Shown here: one piece after another, positions 1-8,917 of the stretch
Layout of the letters: every line of letters begins with the position of its first letter
Numbering within the stretch: the stretch's first letter is position 1
DNA from: Hephaestia sp. MAHUQ-44
GTDB lineage: Bacteria > Pseudomonadota > Alphaproteobacteria > Sphingomonadales > Sphingomonadaceae
DNA length: 64,000 nucleotides
Direction of reading: 5' to 3'
Assembly: GCF_023806085.1 (NCBI RefSeq)
Contig: NZ_JAMSLX010000005.1
Location: 124,001-188,000, forward strand
The notes under the pieces: generated by a model
Database searches by the model: none
What the model was told of the DNA's origin: nothing
Seen by the model: only the letters and a program-made list of their open reading frames with translations
Program-made: the position numbers and the translations under genes

Positions 1-240
1 CGCGAGGCCGCCAAGGCGCTGCGCAAGCGGCTGCACGCGCTGGAGACCGAGGCCGCGCGGCTGACCGGCGAGCGCGATACGATCGATCAGGCGATGACCG
101 ACCCCGCGCGCGCACCCGCGCATCTTGCGGCCCGATCGATGGGCGAATTGATGAAGCGGCGCGCGACGATCCAGGACCGGATCGACGCCGCCGAGGCCGA
201 TTGGCTGGAGGTGAGCGGCGCGCTGGAGGCGGTGGCGTAG
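1..240 (+). CDS. ABC-F family ATPase, C-terminal end only (partial)
   Basis: The first 80 codons are open and end in TAG; the start lies outside the window. The 79 visible residues are a charged helical region rich in Ala, Arg and Glu with a spacer around the TDPAR residues, ending in AEADWLEVSGALEAVA. This resembles the coiled-coil C-terminal domain of duplicated-ATPase ABC-F proteins, particularly the YheS type, whose tail ends in a similar WLE...LE pattern. Such proteins act at the ribosomal E site rather than in transport. No ATPase motif is visible here, so the family call rests on the tail alone. A second, complete ABC-F gene (Uup-like) lies at 43357-45135. Confidence 0.6.
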   Translation, partial: REAAKALRKRLHALETEAARLTGERDTIDQAMTDPARAPAHLAARSMGELMKRRATIQDRIDAAEADWLEVSGALEAVA

Positions 241-261
241 GGCCGATCTTATAGACCGTCA

Positions 262-393
262 TGCCGGACATGTTCCGGCATCCATCGTGCAACAAGCGAC
301 GGCGGTGCAGGTGGAGGGTTGGACCCCGGAACACGTCCGGGGTGACGGAGGATCAGCAAGCAGGCGAGGAAGATGGGTCCCCGCTCTCGCGGG
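262..393. repeat. Intergenic cluster of three small hairpins
   Basis: Between the ABC-F stop (240) and the scoB stop (411) there are three perfect inverted repeats: tgccgga/tccggca (262-280), accccgga/tccggggt (323-343) and cccgc/gcggg (380-393, within ggtccccgctctcgcggga). The genes converge here, so the hairpins could terminate transcription from both sides. They lack T tracts and look more like REP-type intergenic palindromes than classical rho-independent terminators. Confidence 0.5.
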
Positions 394-410
394 AATGACG
401 GGTGTAGGGT

Positions 411-1061
411 CTACGCCGGTTGCAGCGCGACCTCGTAGCTCGCCGTGGTCTTGGCGGCGATCTCGTCGGTGGTCACGCCCGGCGCGAGCTCGATTAGGCG
501 GAAGGGGCTGGCGTGATCGGGGCGCTGGAACACGCAGAGATCGGTGACGATCATGTCGACCACGTTCTTGCCGGTCAGCGGCAGCGTGCAGGCGGGGATG
601 AACTTGGGATCGCCGTGCTTCGACGTGTGTTCCATCACGACGATGATCTTCTTGACCCCGGCGACCAGATCCATCGCGCCGCCCATGCCCTTGATCATCT
701 TCCCCGGAATCATCCAATTGGCGATGTCGCCGTTTTCGGCAATCTCCATCGCGCCGAGCACCGCGAGATCAATATGCCCGCCGCGGATCATCGCGAAGCT
801 CTGTTCCGAACCGAAATAGACCGTCCGGTCGAGTTCGCTAACGGTCTGCTTGCCGGCGTTGATCAGATCGGGATCGACCTCGTCGGCATAAGGGAACGGG
901 CCGATCCCGAGCATCCCGTTTTCCGATTGCAGCGTGACATCGACGCCATCGGGGATGTGGTTGGCAACCAGCGTCGGGATGCCGATCCCGAGGTTGACGT
1001 AATATCCGTCGCGCAATTCCTTCGCGGCGCGCGCGGCCATCTCGTCGCGGGTCCAGGCCAT
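411..1061 (-). CDS. scoB: 3-oxoacid CoA-transferase subunit B
   Basis: The product has 216 residues and is the beta subunit of succinyl-CoA:3-ketoacid CoA transferase, which moves CoA from succinyl-CoA to acetoacetate in cytosolic ketone-body and acetoacetate use. The segment [10 protein letters not shown] near residue 50 carries the glutamate that forms the covalent CoA thioester in this family. [13 protein letters not shown] near the N-terminus is also typical. The ATG was chosen because it overlaps the stop of the upstream phosphatase gene by one base (TGATG), which implies translational coupling. The partner scoA is not adjacent: a phosphatase gene sits between the two subunits, and all three are transcribed together on the minus strand. 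Confidence 0.93.
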   Translation of the reverse strand: MAWTRDEMAARAAKELRDGYYVNLGIGIPTLVANHIPDGVDVTLQSENGMLGIGPFPYADEVDPDLINAGKQTVSELDRTVYFGSEQSFAMIRGGHIDLAVLGAMEIAENGDIANWMIPGKMIKGMGGAMDLVAGVKKIIVVMEHTSKHGDPKFIPACTLPLTGKNVVDMIVTDLCVFQRPDHASPFRLIELAPGVTTDEIAAKTTASYEVALQPA

Positions 1062-2104
1062 CAGTGTACACTCCCGTTGGTGGTGGATGCCGGCGTGGGC
1101 ACGGGCTTGGGCGCCGTATCGGCCGGGTCGGTCCATTGCTTGTGATTGGGAAAGACTTCGTTGAACGAGCCCTTCAAGGCGCTGCCGTAGACCGGGTTGG
1201 GCAGCAGGAACCAGCCCAGCCCCCACAGCCATTCGACATTCTTGGCCGATACCGAGGCGCGGCGATCGGCGACATCGGGCGTGGTCGCGTTGAACAGATC
1301 GGTGAAGTCGCCGAGCTGATCGCCGACCTGCGCGATCACGCAATATTGCTGCGAGATCGCCCAGCGGCGGCGATCCTTGCCGTGTTCGCCCGCGCTCGCG
1401 AGCCACAAGGTATCGCCATAAGCGACATCGCCGAACCCCGCCTGCTTGAGCATGGCGGCGGTGGCGGCGGCATTGTCGACCGAGCGGTTCGAGTTGAAGA
1501 TCACCGTGACGCCCGCCTGCCGCGCGATCGCGACCGCATCGAGCACGCCGGGGACGGGGGCGACCTGCGCCTGCCCGGTCTGTTCCCAGCGCAGCCAGCG
1601 CTGCTGATCGTACTCGCCGCCGCGCTTCGCCTGATCGGCCTCGAAGCCGAGGTTGAGCACCGCGGTTTCGTCGACATCGAACACCACCGCGAGCGGTTTC
1701 TCACCGCAGTCGGCGAATTTGGGTTCCTCGAAGGTCGCGCCCGGCGCGAGCACCACCGATTTGACCTCATGCCCGATGCTGCGATCGGAGGCGCGCGCGA
1801 TCATATAGGTATCGAGCGCGCGATAGGCTTGCAGGCTGGCGGCCGCGGCTTCGCCCGAACCGTAGAGATATTGCATCGCCGGCGGCACCGTGACCATCCG
1901 CGCGGCGGCGGTGCCATCGCCCGGGCCGAGATAGGTGAGCGTGCCCGGCGGCGGCTTGGGCAGCGGCGCATCGCCATCGTGATCGCCCTGCATGAAGCGC
2001 TGGCGCGCGATCGCCGCCCCCGCCGCGACCGGCAGCGCCGCGACGCAGCCTTCGATCAGCAGCGCCCCCGCCGCCAGCGCCAGCAAGGGCGCCGCGCGGT
2101 TCAC
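1061..2104 (-). CDS. HAD-superfamily acid phosphatase, predicted lipoprotein (class IIIB / e(P4)-like)
   Basis: The product has 347 residues. A short hydrophobic leader ends in LLIEGC, a plausible lipobox with Cys20, so the mature protein should be a periplasm-facing lipoprotein. HAD motifs are complete: VVFDVDET (Asp143/Asp145, motif I), FNSNR at 203-207 (motif II), a Lys near 243 (motif III) and VGDQLGDF at 260-267 (motif IV). DVDET together with a lipobox is the signature of HAD IIIB acid phosphatases such as lipoprotein e(P4), which dephosphorylate nucleotides outside the cytoplasm. It starts at GTG in a four-base GTGA overlap with the scoA stop and ends in a one-base overlap with scoB. 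It is therefore locked into a CoA-transferase operon with no obvious metabolic link. The natural substrate is not known from sequence. Confidence 0.85.
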   Translation of the reverse strand: MNRAAPLLALAAGALLIEGCVAALPVAAGAAIARQRFMQGDHDGDAPLPKPPPGTLTYLGPGDGTAAARMVTVPPAMQYLYGSGEAAAASLQAYRALDTYMIARASDRSIGHEVKSVVLAPGATFEEPKFADCGEKPLAVVFDVDETAVLNLGFEADQAKRGGEYDQQRWLRWEQTGQAQVAPVPGVLDAVAIARQAGVTVIFNSNRSVDNAAATAAMLKQAGFGDVAYGDTLWLASAGEHGKDRRRWAISQQYCVIAQVGDQLGDFTDLFNATTPDVADRRASVSAKNVEWLWGLGWFLLPNPVYGSALKGSFNEVFPNHKQWTDPADTAPKPVPTPASTTNGSVH

Positions 2105-2808
2105 GCCGTCGCCCGCTCGCGCGTCGTCATGAATTCGATGCGTTTGTCGTAGGGCGCGCCGAGGATCAGCCGGTTGACGTAGATGCCGGGGAGATGGATC
2201 TGATCGGGATCGAGGCTGCCCACGGGCACGATTTCCTCGACCTCGGCGATGCAGACCTTGCCCGCGGTCGCCATCGGCTGGTTGAAGTTGCGCGCGGTCT
2301 TGCGGAACAGGAGGTTGCCCGCCTCGTCGGCCTTCCAGCCCTTGATGATCGCGAGGTCCGCGCGGATGCCGCGTTCGAGGACATATTCCTGGCCGTCGAA
2401 CACCTTGGTCTCCTTGCCCTCGGCCACCTGCGTGCCGACGCCGGTCCTGGTATAGAAGCCGGGAATGCCCGCCCCGCCGGCGCGGCAGCGCTCGGCCAGC
2501 GTGCCCTGGGGGCAGAATTCGACTTCCAGCTCGCCAGCGAGATACTGGCGCTCGAACTCCTTGTTCTCGCCGACATAGGACGAGATCATCTTCTTGACCT
2601 GGCGGCTGCGCAGCAGCTTGCCGAGGCCTTCGTTGTCGATCCCGGCATTGTTCGAGGCGATCGTCAGATTCTTGACTCCCGAGGCCTGGATCGCGTCGAT
2701 CAGCCGTTCGGGAATGCCGCACAGCCCGAAGCCGCCGGCACACAGGGTCATCCCGTCGAACAGCACGCCATCGAGCGCGGCCTTGGCGTCGGGATAGAGC
2801 TTCTTCAT
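2101..2808 (-). CDS. scoA: 3-oxoacid CoA-transferase subunit A
   Basis: The product has 235 residues and is the alpha subunit of succinyl-CoA:acetoacetate CoA transferase. The glycine-rich segment [16 protein letters not shown] near residue 25, SNNAG, and the [10 protein letters not shown] stretch are family hallmarks. The start is fixed by a good ribosome-binding site (ggagga, six bases upstream of ATG). It is first in a three-gene minus-strand operon: scoA, acid phosphatase, scoB. Its TGA overlaps the GTG of the phosphatase gene. It should form a heterotetramer with ScoB to activate acetoacetate for thiolysis. Confidence 0.94.
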   Translation of the reverse strand: MKKLYPDAKAALDGVLFDGMTLCAGGFGLCGIPERLIDAIQASGVKNLTIASNNAGIDNEGLGKLLRSRQVKKMISSYVGENKEFERQYLAGELEVEFCPQGTLAERCRAGGAGIPGFYTRTGVGTQVAEGKETKVFDGQEYVLERGIRADLAIIKGWKADEAGNLLFRKTARNFNQPMATAGKVCIAEVEEIVPVGSLDPDQIHLPGIYVNRLILGAPYDKRIEFMTTRERATA

Positions 2809-2929
2809 CGCGAGTCCTCCGGGATTATCGGGCGGGGCATAAGCGGCACGACGGCGCGGGGTCAATGACGGCGCTGTTAACCGAATCACGAAATGTGCCC
2901 GCAAGATCGACTCGGCTACGACCAACACC

Positions 2930-3133
2930 ATGTTTTCGGGACGGATCTTTCGAAGCCGCTGGGTCGCGCTGCTGTGGGCGGCGGGGATCGTCTGGACCGC
3001 GATCGATGTCGCCGGGGCAAACAAGGCGGCGCCGCCCGCGAGCAACGCAACCGCCGCTGCCGACGCGGCCGACGCGCTGGGGCAGCCGGTGCGCAATCAG
3101 GATCTGGCCATTCTCGCCAACGCGCTGAACTGA
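2930..3133 (+). CDS. Small single-pass membrane protein of unknown function
   Basis: The product has 67 residues. It has a basic N-terminus (SGRIFRSR), one hydrophobic segment at about 11-27 ([17 protein letters not shown]) and an Ala/Asn-rich tail ending in [16 protein letters not shown]. It is transcribed divergently from scoA and converges on the SMP-30 gene five bases past its stop. No clear ribosome-binding site is visible, which lowers confidence. The composition matches small hypothetical proteins of sphingomonads. I do not recognise a function. Confidence 0.5.
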   Translation: MFSGRIFRSRWVALLWAAGIVWTAIDVAGANKAAPPASNATAAADAADALGQPVRNQDLAILANALN

Positions 3134-3138
3134 CCGGA

Positions 3139-4053
3139 TCAGAAGGCGAGTTTCAGCCCCGGCCGCTGCCAGCGCATCGCCGCCAGCCGACCCGTTGCCG
3201 ACAGCGTGATGAACGCCGTGTGCCGATCGGCGCCGCCCCACGCGATATTGGTGGTGAGCGGATCGTCGGTCGGCACGAAATCGACCAGTGCACCGTCTGG
3301 GGCAATCACGCTGATTCCGCTCGCACCAATGGTCGCGACGCAGATATTGCCGCTTTCCTCCACCCCCAACGAATCGAAATAGGTGTAGCCCCCCGCGCCA
3401 TAGAGGAACGTCCCACCAGCCCCCGACAGCCCCTGCCCCACGGCAACCTCACCGGGGCCGGTGACGTCGAACGCCCAGAGTTTGGTGGTGTAGGTTTCGG
3501 CCACATAGAGCAGCGTGCCATCGGGCGAGAGGCCGATGCCGTTGGGGTTTTCGAGCGGGAAGATCACCTCGCGGCAGGCGCTGCCGTCGGCACGCGCGTA
3601 GAACACCCCGGTGATGTCGCGCGAGCGCGGGTGCGTCTTGCCGTGATCGGTGAACCAGAAGCCGCCATGCGTATCGAACACGATGTCGTTGGGGCCGCAC
3701 AGCGGCCTGCCCGCCGCCTCGGTATAGAGCGTCTCCACCGCGCCGGTGGCGATGTCGATCCGCTGGATCGACCCGCCACCATAATCGGCGGCGGTGCCAT
3801 GCGGGATCAGCAGGCCATCGGCCTCGATCCAGCCGAAGCCGCCGTTGTTGCAGCAATAGAGCGCGCCATCGGGCCCGATCGCGAGCCCGTTGGGGCCGCC
3901 GCCGGGCTCGGCCACGGTCTCTTTGCGGCCATCGGGGCGGACGCGGGTGATGCGGCCGGCGGCGATCTCGACCACGATCACGCTGCCGTCGGGCAGCGCG
4001 ACCGGGCCCTCGGGGAAGCGCAGACCGGTGGCGATCGTCGAGAGCTGGCTCAT
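3139..4053 (-). CDS. SMP-30/gluconolactonase family beta-propeller hydrolase
   Basis: The product has 304 residues with the repeated blade pattern of the SMP-30/Gluconolaconase/LRE-like family. FPEGPV near residue 13 supplies the metal-binding Glu. GGPNGLAIGPDGALY and NPNGIGLSPDGTLLYVAET carry the Asn and Asp metal ligands expected in a six-bladed calcium-dependent lactonase. No signal peptide is seen, so it should be cytosolic. The ATG follows aagggg at suitable spacing. It diverges from the ThDP enzyme gene at 4177, with which it may share a regulatory region. The exact lactone cannot be told from sequence. Confidence 0.85.
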   Translation of the reverse strand: MSQLSTIATGLRFPEGPVALPDGSVIVVEIAAGRITRVRPDGRKETVAEPGGGPNGLAIGPDGALYCCNNGGFGWIEADGLLIPHGTAADYGGGSIQRIDIATGAVETLYTEAAGRPLCGPNDIVFDTHGGFWFTDHGKTHPRSRDITGVFYARADGSACREVIFPLENPNGIGLSPDGTLLYVAETYTTKLWAFDVTGPGEVAVGQGLSGAGGTFLYGAGGYTYFDSLGVEESGNICVATIGASGISVIAPDGALVDFVPTDDPLTTNIAWGGADRHTAFITLSATGRLAAMRWQRPGLKLAF

Positions 4054-4176
4054 GGCATCATCCCCTTATGTCCATTTTGGGCGCACCCAATCATGACCGT
4101 CGCGGCGAGGCAAGCGCGGGAGGTGGGTTCCCGCCGACGCGCGAATGGCGCTATGAATGGCGCAGGGAGATATCGA

Positions 4177-5817
4177 GTGAGCACACGGACCGGCGGACGC
4201 ATCCTGGTCGACAACCTCGTCAGGCAAGGGTGCGACCGCATCTTTACCGTCCCCGGCGAAAGCTTCCTTGCGGTGCTCGATGCGCTTCACGACACCCCCG
4301 CCATCGATCTGGTCGTGTGCCGGCAGGAAGGCGGCGTAGGCTTCATGGCGTGCGCCGACGCGACGATGACCAACCGGCCGGGGATCGCCTTTGCCACGCG
4401 CGGGCCGGGCGCGACCAATGCCGCGATCGGGGTGCATGTCGCGCGGCAGGATTCGCGGCCGATGATTCTGTTCGTCGGCGATGTCGACCGCACGACGCGC
4501 GACCGCGAGGCGTTTCAGGAGATCGATTTCGAGGCGCTGTTCACCCCCATCGCCAAATGGGCGGCGCGGATCGACGACGCGCGGCGCATCCCCGAATATA
4601 TCGCGCGCGCCTATATGGTCGCGATGGCGGGGCGGCCGGGGCCGGTGGTGCTCGCGCTGCCCGAGGACATGTTGCGCGACGAGGTCGAAGCGATCGACCG
4701 CGCGCGCGTCGCGGCGCCGGTGCAGGCGTGCGACCCGATCGCGATGGGCGAACTCTCCGCCATGCTCGACCGCGCCGAGCGGCCGGTGGCGATCATCGGC
4801 GGCGCCGACTGGAATGGCGATGCGGCACACGATTTCGCGGGCTGGGCCGCCAGGACCGGGATTCCGGTGGCGGCGGCATTCCGGCGACAGGATGCGGTGG
4901 CCAACGATTGCCCGGTCTACGCCGGCAATCTGGGTTATGGCCCCAACCCCAAGCTCGCCGCGCGCATCCGCGATGCCGATCTGCTGCTCATCGTCGGCGC
5001 GCGGCTCGGCGAGGCGACCACCGACGGCTATACGCTGGTGACGCCCGAGCATCCGGGGCAGGCGCTCGTCCACGTCCACCCCGATCCGGCCGAACTGGGG
5101 ATGACCTATCGCACCGATCTCGCGATCTGCGCGAGCATGGCCGAATTCGCCGAGGACGTGCATGCAATCGAGCGCGAGCCGCTGGCGGCGGGCGCCGAGG
5201 CGCATGCCGAATGGCGCGTCTGGGCGACGCCCCAGCCGCGCGACGTGACGATGGATCTTGGCCCGTGCGTGGCGGCGATGCGCGCGGCGCTGCCCGCCGA
5301 CACGATCATCTGCAACGGCGCGGGCAATTTTTCGGGCTGGTGGCACCGGTACTGGCATTATGCCGGGCCGGTGTGCCAGTTGGCGCCGACCGCGGGGGCG
5401 ATGGGGTACGGCGTGCCCGCGGCGACCGCGGCGGCGCTCAGACACCGCGACCGGCAGGTTGTCGCGCTTGCCGGCGACGGCGATTTCCTGATGAACGGGC
5501 AGGAACTGGCGACTGCGGTGGCGCACGACGCCGAGATGATCGTGCTCGTGATCGACAATGGCGCCTATGGCACGATCCGGATGCATCAGGAGCGCGAATA
5601 TCCCGGGCGGCTATCGGGCACCGCGCTGAAGAATCCAGATTTCGCGGCGCTGGCGCGCGCTTATGGCTGTTGGGCGGAAACCGTGGCGCGCACCGAGGAC
5701 TTCGCGCCCGCGCTCGACCGCGCGCTGGGCGAGACAGGCGTGCGGCTGCTGCACCTCAAGACCGATATCGAGGTGATCACGGCCAGCACGACGATCAGCA
5801 AGATACGCGGACAATAG
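4177..5817 (+). CDS. Thiamine-diphosphate-dependent enzyme of the acetolactate synthase/benzoylformate decarboxylase superfamily
   Basis: The product has 546 residues and all three ThDP-enzyme domains. The N-terminal PYR domain has VCRQEGG with the cofactor-activating Glu. The central domain includes RPVAIIGGADW. The C-terminal PP domain has AGDGDFLMN followed by VIDNGAYGTI, the GDG-N magnesium/ThDP motif. GTG at 4177 was chosen because agggaga lies about seven bases upstream; an in-frame ATG at 4153 has none. ILVDNLVRQGCDRIFTVPGESFLAVLDAL is characteristic of a group usually annotated only as a thiamine-pyrophosphate-binding protein. It lacks an adjacent ilvN-type regulatory subunit, so a role in branched-chain synthesis is unlikely. 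The substrate is unassigned. Confidence 0.85.
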   Translation: MSTRTGGRILVDNLVRQGCDRIFTVPGESFLAVLDALHDTPAIDLVVCRQEGGVGFMACADATMTNRPGIAFATRGPGATNAAIGVHVARQDSRPMILFVGDVDRTTRDREAFQEIDFEALFTPIAKWAARIDDARRIPEYIARAYMVAMAGRPGPVVLALPEDMLRDEVEAIDRARVAAPVQACDPIAMGELSAMLDRAERPVAIIGGADWNGDAAHDFAGWAARTGIPVAAAFRRQDAVANDCPVYAGNLGYGPNPKLAARIRDADLLLIVGARLGEATTDGYTLVTPEHPGQALVHVHPDPAELGMTYRTDLAICASMAEFAEDVHAIEREPLAAGAEAHAEWRVWATPQPRDVTMDLGPCVAAMRAALPADTIICNGAGNFSGWWHRYWHYAGPVCQLAPTAGAMGYGVPAATAAALRHRDRQVVALAGDGDFLMNGQELATAVAHDAEMIVLVIDNGAYGTIRMHQEREYPGRLSGTALKNPDFAALARAYGCWAETVARTEDFAPALDRALGETGVRLLHLKTDIEVITASTTISKIRGQ

Positions 5818-5936
5818 CCAAGCCCGAGCGCAACTGCACTGTGCTCCTGCGCAAGCGGGGGTCCAACACCACCGGCGAATGGCGCTCGAAATCCCGGGTT
5901 CGATCCCGACGCTCCGGGCCATGTACAGCCGGTAAT

Positions 5937-5968
5937 AAAGGCCGCCCCGGTTGCCCGGCGCGGCCTTT
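5937..5968. terminator. Bidirectional rho-independent-type terminator
   Basis: A perfect nine-base inverted repeat, aaaggccgc / gcggccttt, with a 14-base loop lies between the convergent ThDP enzyme gene (ending 5817) and csbD (ending 5990). The A and T ends on the two arms would give a short U run in either direction. Confidence 0.7.
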
Positions 5969-5989
5969 CGTTCAGCCACTGAGGCCGCG

Positions 5990-6160
5990 TCAGATATCGT
6001 CGCCTAGCGCGCCTTTTACCTTGCCCACGACCTTTTGCGCCTTGCCCTTGCCTTCCTGCGCGGCGCCTTCTGCGCGGGTCTTGGGATCGCCGCTATGCTG
6101 CTTGGCCTTGCCGATCGCTTCGTTGACCGTGCCTTTGATCTTGTCGGTAAGCTCACCCAT
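5990..6160 (-). CDS. CsbD-family stress protein
   Basis: The product has 56 residues, starting MGELTDKIKGTVNEAIGK and ending KVKGALGDDI. It is very hydrophilic, rich in Lys, Gly and Ala, with the KIKGT.NEAIGKAK opening that defines CsbD-like proteins. These are abundant small general-stress proteins of unknown mechanism. A strong ribosome-binding site (aggagg, nine bases upstream) sets the start. It converges on the ThDP gene, with a hairpin terminator in the gap, and appears to be transcribed alone. Confidence 0.88.
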   Translation of the reverse strand: MGELTDKIKGTVNEAIGKAKQHSGDPKTRAEGAAQEGKGKAQKVVGKVKGALGDDI

Positions 6161-6260
6161 GATCCGGTACCTCCTACACAGCGCTCCCGGGCGACGATCG
6201 ACCGGGGATGCACTCGCAGCAAAGAACCATCGAAGCGCGGCGGCGGTTCCGCGCTTTATC

Positions 6261-7043
6261 TCAACCGACTGTTTTCTTGAGAAAATCCATCACCGCCTGC
6301 CAGGTGGGCGCGGCACCCTGCGGGTCTTTGGCCTCGATCAGCGTCGACGCGCCGTGGATCGCGCCTTCGGGGGGCGTGAAGAAGGTCGCCTTGCCGCCCG
6401 GCACGCGCGCGGCGATCGCCCTGGCCGCCGCGATTTCCTTGGGATCGTTGGCCGCGGTGATGAAGATCGGCTGCGGCAGATATTCCGCCGAGCGGCCGAC
6501 CGAATGCTTGTCCTGCATATATTCGCCCGGCGAGAACGCCAGCACCGCCTTGACGACCTCGGGGTAGCTGCTGGCGACGGGGATCACGAGCGAGGCCGAA
6601 TAGCTGCTGCCCCAGAGCACCACCGGCAGCCCGATCGGCCGCGCCCAGCGCACCGCGCCGTCGAGATCGGCCATCGCCTCTTCATAGGGTTTCGAGCCGC
6701 CCATCCGCTCGACCGTCTCGTTATGCCCGTACAGATCGCCGCCCGCACGCTGATCGATCGCGAGCGCCGAATAGCCCGCGGCGGCGAGCTTCGGCGCGAT
6801 CGTGGCATATTCCTCCTTGCTCGACCCCGCCTGGTGGAACAGCAGGATCAGCGCCTTGGGGTTCCGGGCTTCGTAAAAATCGCCACGGATCGATTTCTGA
6901 TCCGACGCCTGGAGCCAGACCACGGCGGGCTTGATCGCGGGGGCGGCGGCAGCGGCGTTGGCGGCGGCATCATTGGCGGTGGGTTGGTTCTGGCAACCGG
7001 CGGCGAGCGCGAGCAGCCCGGCGGCGAGCAGGGGGCGGATCAT
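6261..7043 (-). CDS. Alpha/beta hydrolase, predicted lipoprotein
   Basis: The product has 260 residues. The leader MIRPLLAAGLLALAAGC is a lipoprotein signal with Cys17, followed by an Ala/Asn-rich linker. The remainder is an alpha/beta-hydrolase fold. LILLFHQAG at 65-73 is the oxyanion strand/loop. WGSSYSAS at 144-151 is the nucleophile elbow with Ser147, where the usual final Gly of GxSxG is Ser. TAANDP (Asp200) and GAIHG (His230) complete the triad. It resembles dienelactone-hydrolase-like and dipeptidyl-aminopeptidase-like esterases. The substrate is unknown and a periplasmic location is expected. Confidence 0.8.
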   Translation of the reverse strand: MIRPLLAAGLLALAAGCQNQPTANDAAANAAAAAPAIKPAVVWLQASDQKSIRGDFYEARNPKALILLFHQAGSSKEEYATIAPKLAAAGYSALAIDQRAGGDLYGHNETVERMGGSKPYEEAMADLDGAVRWARPIGLPVVLWGSSYSASLVIPVASSYPEVVKAVLAFSPGEYMQDKHSVGRSAEYLPQPIFITAANDPKEIAAARAIAARVPGGKATFFTPPEGAIHGASTLIEAKDPQGAAPTWQAVMDFLKKTVG

Positions 7044-7178
7044 AAGGCGGCTCTCCCGTTTTACGCGCGCGTTTTTCCAGCGAACGTCCGGTTTGTTATC
7101 GGATACCTAACCTGCCGCACCCTTGATGGCGAAACAAGGCTCCCCACCGGCCGCCGTATCAGCACACCGCCCACAACC

Positions 7179-7262
7179 CGTTCGCCCTGAGCTTGTCGAA
7201 GGGCCGTTCTTTCTTTTCGACGCCGCAAAAGAACGGTGCTTCGACAAGCTCAGCACGAACGG
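7179..7262. repeat. Dispersed intergenic palindrome, copy 1
   Basis: An imperfect inverted repeat of about 84 bp: cgttcgccctgagcttgtcg on the left and its near reverse complement with the core cttcgacaagctcag on the right, around gccgttcttt / aaagaacggt. It lies between the divergently oriented hydrolase upstream region and the end of thiSG, in a gap (7044-7284) with no other feature seen. The same arms recur at 8301, 9427, 20174, 42427 and 46292. Confidence 0.85.
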
Positions 7263-7284
7263 ATCAGGTTTAAGGCTCTTTGCC

Positions 7285-8292
7285 CTAGATCAGCCCCGCG
7301 AGCGGGCTCGACGGATCGGCGTAGCGGCGCACGCCCATGCGGCCGGCGCGATAGGCGAGGCGGCCGCCCTCGATCGCCGCCTTCATCGCGGCCGCCATCA
7401 TGATCGGGTCTTTCGCCTCGGCGATCGCAGTGTTCATCAGCACGCCGTCACACCCCAATTCCATCGCCACCGCCGCATCCGACGCGGTGCCGACCCCGGC
7501 ATCGACCAGCACGGGGACGCCCGCGCCCTCGACGATCAGCCGGATCGTGATCCGGTTCTGGATGCCGAGCCCCGAGCCGATCGGCGCGCCCAGCGGCATG
7601 ATCGCGACCGCGCCCGCATTTTCCAGCCGCTTGGCCGCGATCGGATCGTCGACGCAATAGACCATCGGCTTGAAGCCTTCGTTGGCGAGGATTTCGGTCG
7701 CGCGCAGCGTTTCGACCATATCGGGGTAGAGCGTTTTCGCTTCGCCCAGCACCTCGAGCTTGACCAGATCCCAGCCCCCCACCTCACGCGCCAGCCGGAG
7801 CGTGCGGATCGCTTCCTCGCCGGTGTAGCAACCCGCGGTGTTGGGGAGGTAGGTGATCTTTTTGGGATCGATAAAGTCGGTCAGCATCGGCGCATTGCGA
7901 TCGCTGACGTTGACGCGGCGCACGGCGACGGTGACGATTTCCGCGCCCGATGCCGCGAGCGCGGCGGCGTTCTGCTCGAAATCCTTATATTTGCCGGTGC
8001 CGACGATCAGCCGCGAGCGGAAGGTCTTGCCCGCGACCGTCCAGCTATCGTCCGCGATCGGGCGCACATGATCGCCGCCGCCGACGAAATGGACGATCTC
8101 GATCGCATCGCCTTCCTCCACACGCACGTCGGCGAGCGTCGAGCGCGGCACCACTTCGAGGTTACGCTCCACCGCGACCTTTTCCGGCGCCAGCCCCAAT
8201 TGCGCCGCCAGCCCGGCGAGCGTGAGCCCGGCGGCAACGCGCTGCTGCGCGCCATTGACGTGAATCGTGATGCTTTGATCGGTGTGCGCCAT
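7285..8292 (-). CDS. thiSG: ThiS-ThiG fusion: sulfur carrier protein / thiazole synthase
   Basis: The product has 335 residues in two parts. Residues 8-73 are a ubiquitin-like ThiS domain beginning [10 protein letters not shown] and ending in GGG (71-73). Residues from about 82 onward are ThiG, with the Schiff-base Lys178 in VKLEVLG and the phosphate-binding [15 protein letters not shown] and [10 protein letters not shown] segments. ThiS normally carries sulfur as a C-terminal Gly-Gly thiocarboxylate. Here the glycines are internal, followed by [11 protein letters not shown], so either the chain is cleaved or sulfur is handled differently. The fused form is known in sphingomonads and relatives. 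It builds the thiazole phosphate of thiamine from deoxyxylulose phosphate, dehydroglycine and sulfur. It diverges from aroQ; I see no TPP riboswitch in the 157-base leader. Confidence 0.93.
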   Translation of the reverse strand: MAHTDQSITIHVNGAQQRVAAGLTLAGLAAQLGLAPEKVAVERNLEVVPRSTLADVRVEEGDAIEIVHFVGGGDHVRPIADDSWTVAGKTFRSRLIVGTGKYKDFEQNAAALAASGAEIVTVAVRRVNVSDRNAPMLTDFIDPKKITYLPNTAGCYTGEEAIRTLRLAREVGGWDLVKLEVLGEAKTLYPDMVETLRATEILANEGFKPMVYCVDDPIAAKRLENAGAVAIMPLGAPIGSGLGIQNRITIRLIVEGAGVPVLVDAGVGTASDAAVAMELGCDGVLMNTAIAEAKDPIMMAAAMKAAIEGGRLAYRAGRMGVRRYADPSSPLAGLI

Positions 8293-8300
8293 GGTAACTC

Positions 8301-8374
8301 CGTTCGAGCCGAGCCTGTCGGCGCCCCACCCCCGCCGCCGGGGAACCGCCCTGACGACAAGCGCAGGGCGAACG
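8301..8374. repeat. Dispersed intergenic palindrome, degenerate copy 2
   Basis: Left arm cgttcgagccgagcctgtcg and right arm gacaagcgcagggcgaacgg are related to the other copies, but the centre has diverged to a C/G-rich run. It occupies most of the thiSG-aroQ divergent spacer, so it could fall in the 5' leader of thiSG. Confidence 0.6.
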
Positions 8375-8449
8375 GAGCGAGGACAGGTGGCCCAGGATTC
8401 GGTTTTCATATAAGGACCGCGCATTGTCCGCCGCAACCGATAGGCACCC

Positions 8450-8884
8450 ATGCCCGATACGATCTTCGTTCTGAACGGCCCCAACCTCAATCTGCTGGGG
8501 CTGCGCGAACCCGACATCTATGGCCACGAGACGCTCGACGATATCGCGGCACGGATGGAAGATCGCGCGCGCGCCCTCGACCTCACGATCGATCTGCGCC
8601 AGTCGAACCACGAGGGGCATCTGATCGACTGGCTCCACGAAGCGCAGGCGATCGGTGCCAGGGCGGTGATCCTCAATCCCGGCGGCTATACGCATACCTC
8701 GGTCGCGCTGCACGACGCGATCAAAGCGGTTGCGACGCCGGTGATCGAGGTGCATCTGTCCAACCCGCACGCCCGCGAGGCGTTTCGCCACATCAGCTAT
8801 GTCGGCCGCGCCGCCAGAGGAACGGTGGCCGGATTCGGCGCGATGTCGTACATGCTCGCGCTTGAAGCGGCGGCGCGACTCTGA
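8450..8884 (+). CDS. aroQ: Type II 3-dehydroquinate dehydratase
   Basis: The product has 144 residues, the usual length for the dodecameric type II enzyme of the shikimate pathway. [20 protein letters not shown] carries the catalytic Tyr24 and the lid-loop Arg19. [11 protein letters not shown] and [17 protein letters not shown] supply the substrate-binding Asn and the catalytic His101. It leads an aroQ-accB-accC string that is conserved in many proteobacteria and is transcribed away from thiSG. Confidence 0.96.
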   Translation: MPDTIFVLNGPNLNLLGLREPDIYGHETLDDIAARMEDRARALDLTIDLRQSNHEGHLIDWLHEAQAIGARAVILNPGGYTHTSVALHDAIKAVATPVIEVHLSNPHAREAFRHISYVGRAARGTVAGFGAMSYMLALEAAARL

Positions 8885-8917
8885 CAGGAGGCGCGCGTGA
8901 CAGGGAAAAGGGTCCAA

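Noticed and set aside
5878..5933. tRNA 3'-end-like string (gggttcgatcccgacgctcc followed by gggcca) downstream of the ThDP enzyme gene
   Set aside because: The T-arm pairs over only two or three base pairs, no matching 5' acceptor strand or anticodon arm is found at tRNA distance, so it is at most a decayed fragment or an attachment-site remnant.
8293..8449. Possible TPP riboswitch upstream of thiSG
   Set aside because: No thi-box (ctgaga) or matching partner helix could be found in the minus-strand leader; most of the region is the degenerate palindromic repeat.
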